A model generated the notes under the pieces. It was not told the origin of the DNA. It did no database searches and saw nothing but the letters and a program-made list of their open reading frames with translations. DNA of 64,000 bases, taken from Formicarius rufipectus. Its lineage: Eukaryota; Chordata; Aves; Passeriformes; Formicariidae. Positions 61,500 through 64,000 of the stretch are shown one piece after another (positions within the stretch are counted from its first letter, which is position 1; every line of letters starts with the position of its first letter). The stretch is taken from NCBI GenBank assembly GCA_013399695.1, contig VXAU01002502.1, positions 161,574 to 225,573 on the forward strand. Direction: 5' to 3'. Made by a program: the position numbers and the translations under genes.

Positions 61500-64000
61500 T
61501 CCATGAATCCTTCTGATTTTGCTCCATCCATACCTTCTTGAGTCCCTTATCCTTAATTCCAGTCCCCTTTATAACAACGTAGTACCTCTCACAGCAATTC
61601 TGTTTATATCACCCAACACGACTCTTCTTCCCACTATGCCATCAAATCTCCCTTCCTGACTAATCCCTCAGCTCTGTTTCATGACCTTCCTCTCATGACT
61701 CTTCTCACAAGTCTCCTGTCCCTTCTCTTCTACCTCCACCCTCTCTTTTTTCCTCTCTGCTTATGACTGGGAGGTGAAGATAACCTCTGCACTGACGTAA
61801 TGAAACTAACCCCTGAAGATTCCCTCTAAGAAGACAGGTGTATTCCAACAAACCAAAATGGATCTAAATGGAGAGAAATGCCTCATGCCCTTAACATTTT
61901 TTTTCTCTCCTTTAAAATTATTTTAATGTTCCTGCTGACTATTTGTATTAAAAACAAACAAAACCATGCTGGGTAAATGATAAGAACTAGATAAATTAGC
62001 GATTAGTAACTGAGACTGAGTGATGAGGTGTAAAATTTCCCTTGATTCTACAATGCCCTGTCCAGGTCAGCTTCTATCAACATTTGTAGCTCTGCTGACA
62101 GCCAGGGACTGAGGAAAATTTATGCCAGTTAGAGAACTAAGCCTGTATTTGGAATGAAAGAAAAACTGTGAGTACATCTAAGTCCTGTGTGAACCCAAAA
62201 TCAAATAATGAACTTATATTCACGCACTTGTTCATGTAAAAGCAGGAAGCTCCAAGCAATTAATGCTTTATTTATTTTTTCCTTCTTAGACAAAACCTGA
62301 ATATGGCACAGTTACCTCACTCTCATTTGCCTGTTGTTTTTAATATGTACTTAAATATCTTCTTTCAGAAGAAGACACACAATGAAAATACTTTCTTTTG
62401 ATAACAAAACCTATTTGCTGTTCAACCCTCTTGCACTAGCAAACTCCTTGAAAGCCAGAAGGCACAAGTGACACATAAGCTATAACACTATAGCATTTGT
62501 AATTAATTACATTTACAGGACTTGGACACAAAAAGGAAATGTTCAGTATTGTCACTGACTATTAAACAAACTCTCAACAACTGTGGGCATGGTTCTTTTC
62601 TGCTTTACCTTCTATTTTTTGCACAGATCCCTATTCAACAAAACCTCTGTCACACTCAAATGACAATATACAGTTTTCTTCCACTCAGTATGGAGGAAAA
62701 TGTGTTCATCACCTCACCCAGAATGAAATTTTGGATGAGATATGAGGGAAAATAATAGATTACCTGCATAAAAAAATCTATTTGTGGGATAATTTTTTTG
62801 ATCTAGGTTGTGTTCATGCTTTCAGAGAACAGAAAAAGGGATTTGAGCAAAGTTTCTTTCTGTACCTTTAAATCTTGTGGTATGAACAGTTCAAACTCGG
62901 AGAGAGCAATGACAATTTGATGGGAAATATTTTTGATACTTACTTGCTGTTTGGGTTAAGAAATCAGAGACCACCCACTTCAAAGAACTTAGGGAAATAT
63001 TGGTTGAATATCTTTACCCAGAATATATTGCAAAATTTCTTTTGAAACTATTTGATGAGATGTTAAGTGCACTCAGAAGTCATGATTTTAAGAAAATACA
63101 TTCTTTTTAAAAAATCTGCTTTCCCACAAACAACCCCCTCACCCCAAAACAGAAAAAAGCCTACCCAAACCTCAGCAACCATGCCACTCAAAATCAATAC
63201 TGTCTCCTATATTTTGAAGACTAAAGAAAGGTGAAAATGTCAGAACTTTAAGGTAGCTTTTCTTACAAAGTGTACGTTCCTGCCTGTTTTCACCTGCTTG
63301 CAGGGCAGTACTGCCTTTGTAGCACACCCAGTTACACTGTATAGGCTTTCTCTAGGTATTTCATCCTAAATTCTAGTGGCTTTTCTTTAAAATGGATTGT
63401 AGGGTTTCAGTCTCTCAACATGTTCTGTAGGTCTTCAGGGGTGGTAGGGATGCTCAGCACCCAGCAGAGCTACATATAAAAAAATTCTCTGGAATGCTCT
63501 AGCTGTGAGTCTCCAGCAGGCAGATCAATAGACATTGCAGCCTCCTTGCCTTGGGGAAAAAGAAAAATATCCACATAAGCAGAATCAATGGCAATGTAAC
63601 ATGGATGGACAGAAATAAGAACAGAATATTTATGAAAGCTCACAACCAAATGGATTTTGTTTATTCCTCACACGATACAACATCATTCCCATTTTTACTG
63701 TTCAAAGTTATGGTTTTGATAAAATTTTCTCCCCCTCCCAACAATCCAAAGACAATTTATCTTCCTTATCGAACACTGGCATGTCAAAATCCCTATAAAT
63801 TTATGGGATATAAAACATGCATGTAAACTTGTAGTGCAGAAACATCTCAGAATCCCAGCACTCTTCCTAGTGCCCCATATGCAGCATAAAGTCAGACTGA
63901 TCTGTCTAAATCAAAATTGCATTTTTCTGCCACTTCATCTCTTTGTCATGTATTCTCCTCACAATATCTGTGCTACAAAACGCTGTTTCTTTATCCATTT
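61500..64000. other. unannotated noncoding DNA, pyrimidine-rich at its start
   Basis: From 61500 to about 61770 the plus strand is strongly C/T-rich (ttcttcccac, cttcctctcatgactcttct, cttctcttctacctccaccc). No gene or transposon is recognised there or in the rest of the block up to the window edge. Confidence 0.6.

Overview
The window is nuclear DNA from a bird. The main evidence is six copies of the avian CR1 LINE, each with the characteristic 3' end (antisense copies begin with tagaatcacagaat-like sequence, then ggttggaagggacc) and several still encoding the recognisable C-terminal motif of the CR1 reverse-transcriptase ORF. A degenerate copy of a tandem-containing avian interspersed repeat near 50.1-50.9 kb (LTR-retrotransposon type, in my reading) agrees with this. 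The many long A/C-rich or T/G-rich low-complexity tracts would suit a songbird, but the order is a guess. The sequence is AT-rich and CpG-poor, with no operons, Shine-Dalgarno sites or long ORFs, so bacterial annotation does not apply.

I found no recognisable protein-coding gene, rRNA, tRNA or CRISPR array. All long open frames are explained by low-complexity DNA (38.2-38.6 and 40.4-40.8 kb), the ATCT array (8.4 kb), CR1 copies (5.2, 19.5, 44.2, 46.1 kb) or the 50 kb repeat, or are within chance expectation. The window is most likely intergenic (gene desert) or inside a very large intron.

Layout: 0-5.1 kb unannotated; 5.1-5.5 kb CR1 (+); 6.36-6.88 kb a 10-bp-periodic array split by a short CR1 (-); 8.46-8.57 kb an uninterrupted ATCT array; 8.6-19.4 kb unannotated; 19.4-20.0 kb CR1 (-); 20-27.5 kb mostly unannotated with a 97-nt pure pyrimidine tract (23.7 kb) and a small CpG cluster (26.7 kb); 27.5 kb a CR1 fragment; 27.6-44.1 kb unannotated apart from a 288-bp A/C tract (38.3 kb), a T/G tract containing a perfect 26-bp minisatellite (40.5 kb) and candidate splice-flanked segments; 44.1 kb CR1 (-) and a 15-bp-arm hairpin (44.8 kb); 45.95-46.44 kb a pentanucleotide array abutting a CR1 (-); 48.55-48.9 kb a degenerate ~40-bp minisatellite; 50.1-50.9 kb the LTR-type repeat; 51-64 kb mostly unannotated, with an unclassified element-like segment at 58.4-58.9 kb and a second ATCT array at 61.4 kb.

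The most notable items are the 10-bp-periodic array, the perfect 26-bp minisatellite, the complementary A/C and T/G tracts 1.9 kb apart, the 33-bp hairpin, and a few short segments with good acceptor and donor sites at both ends. Those segments may be undescribed exons, but pseudo-exons of this quality also occur by chance in tens of kilobases of vertebrate DNA, so they are leads only. I saw no convincing novel biological system.
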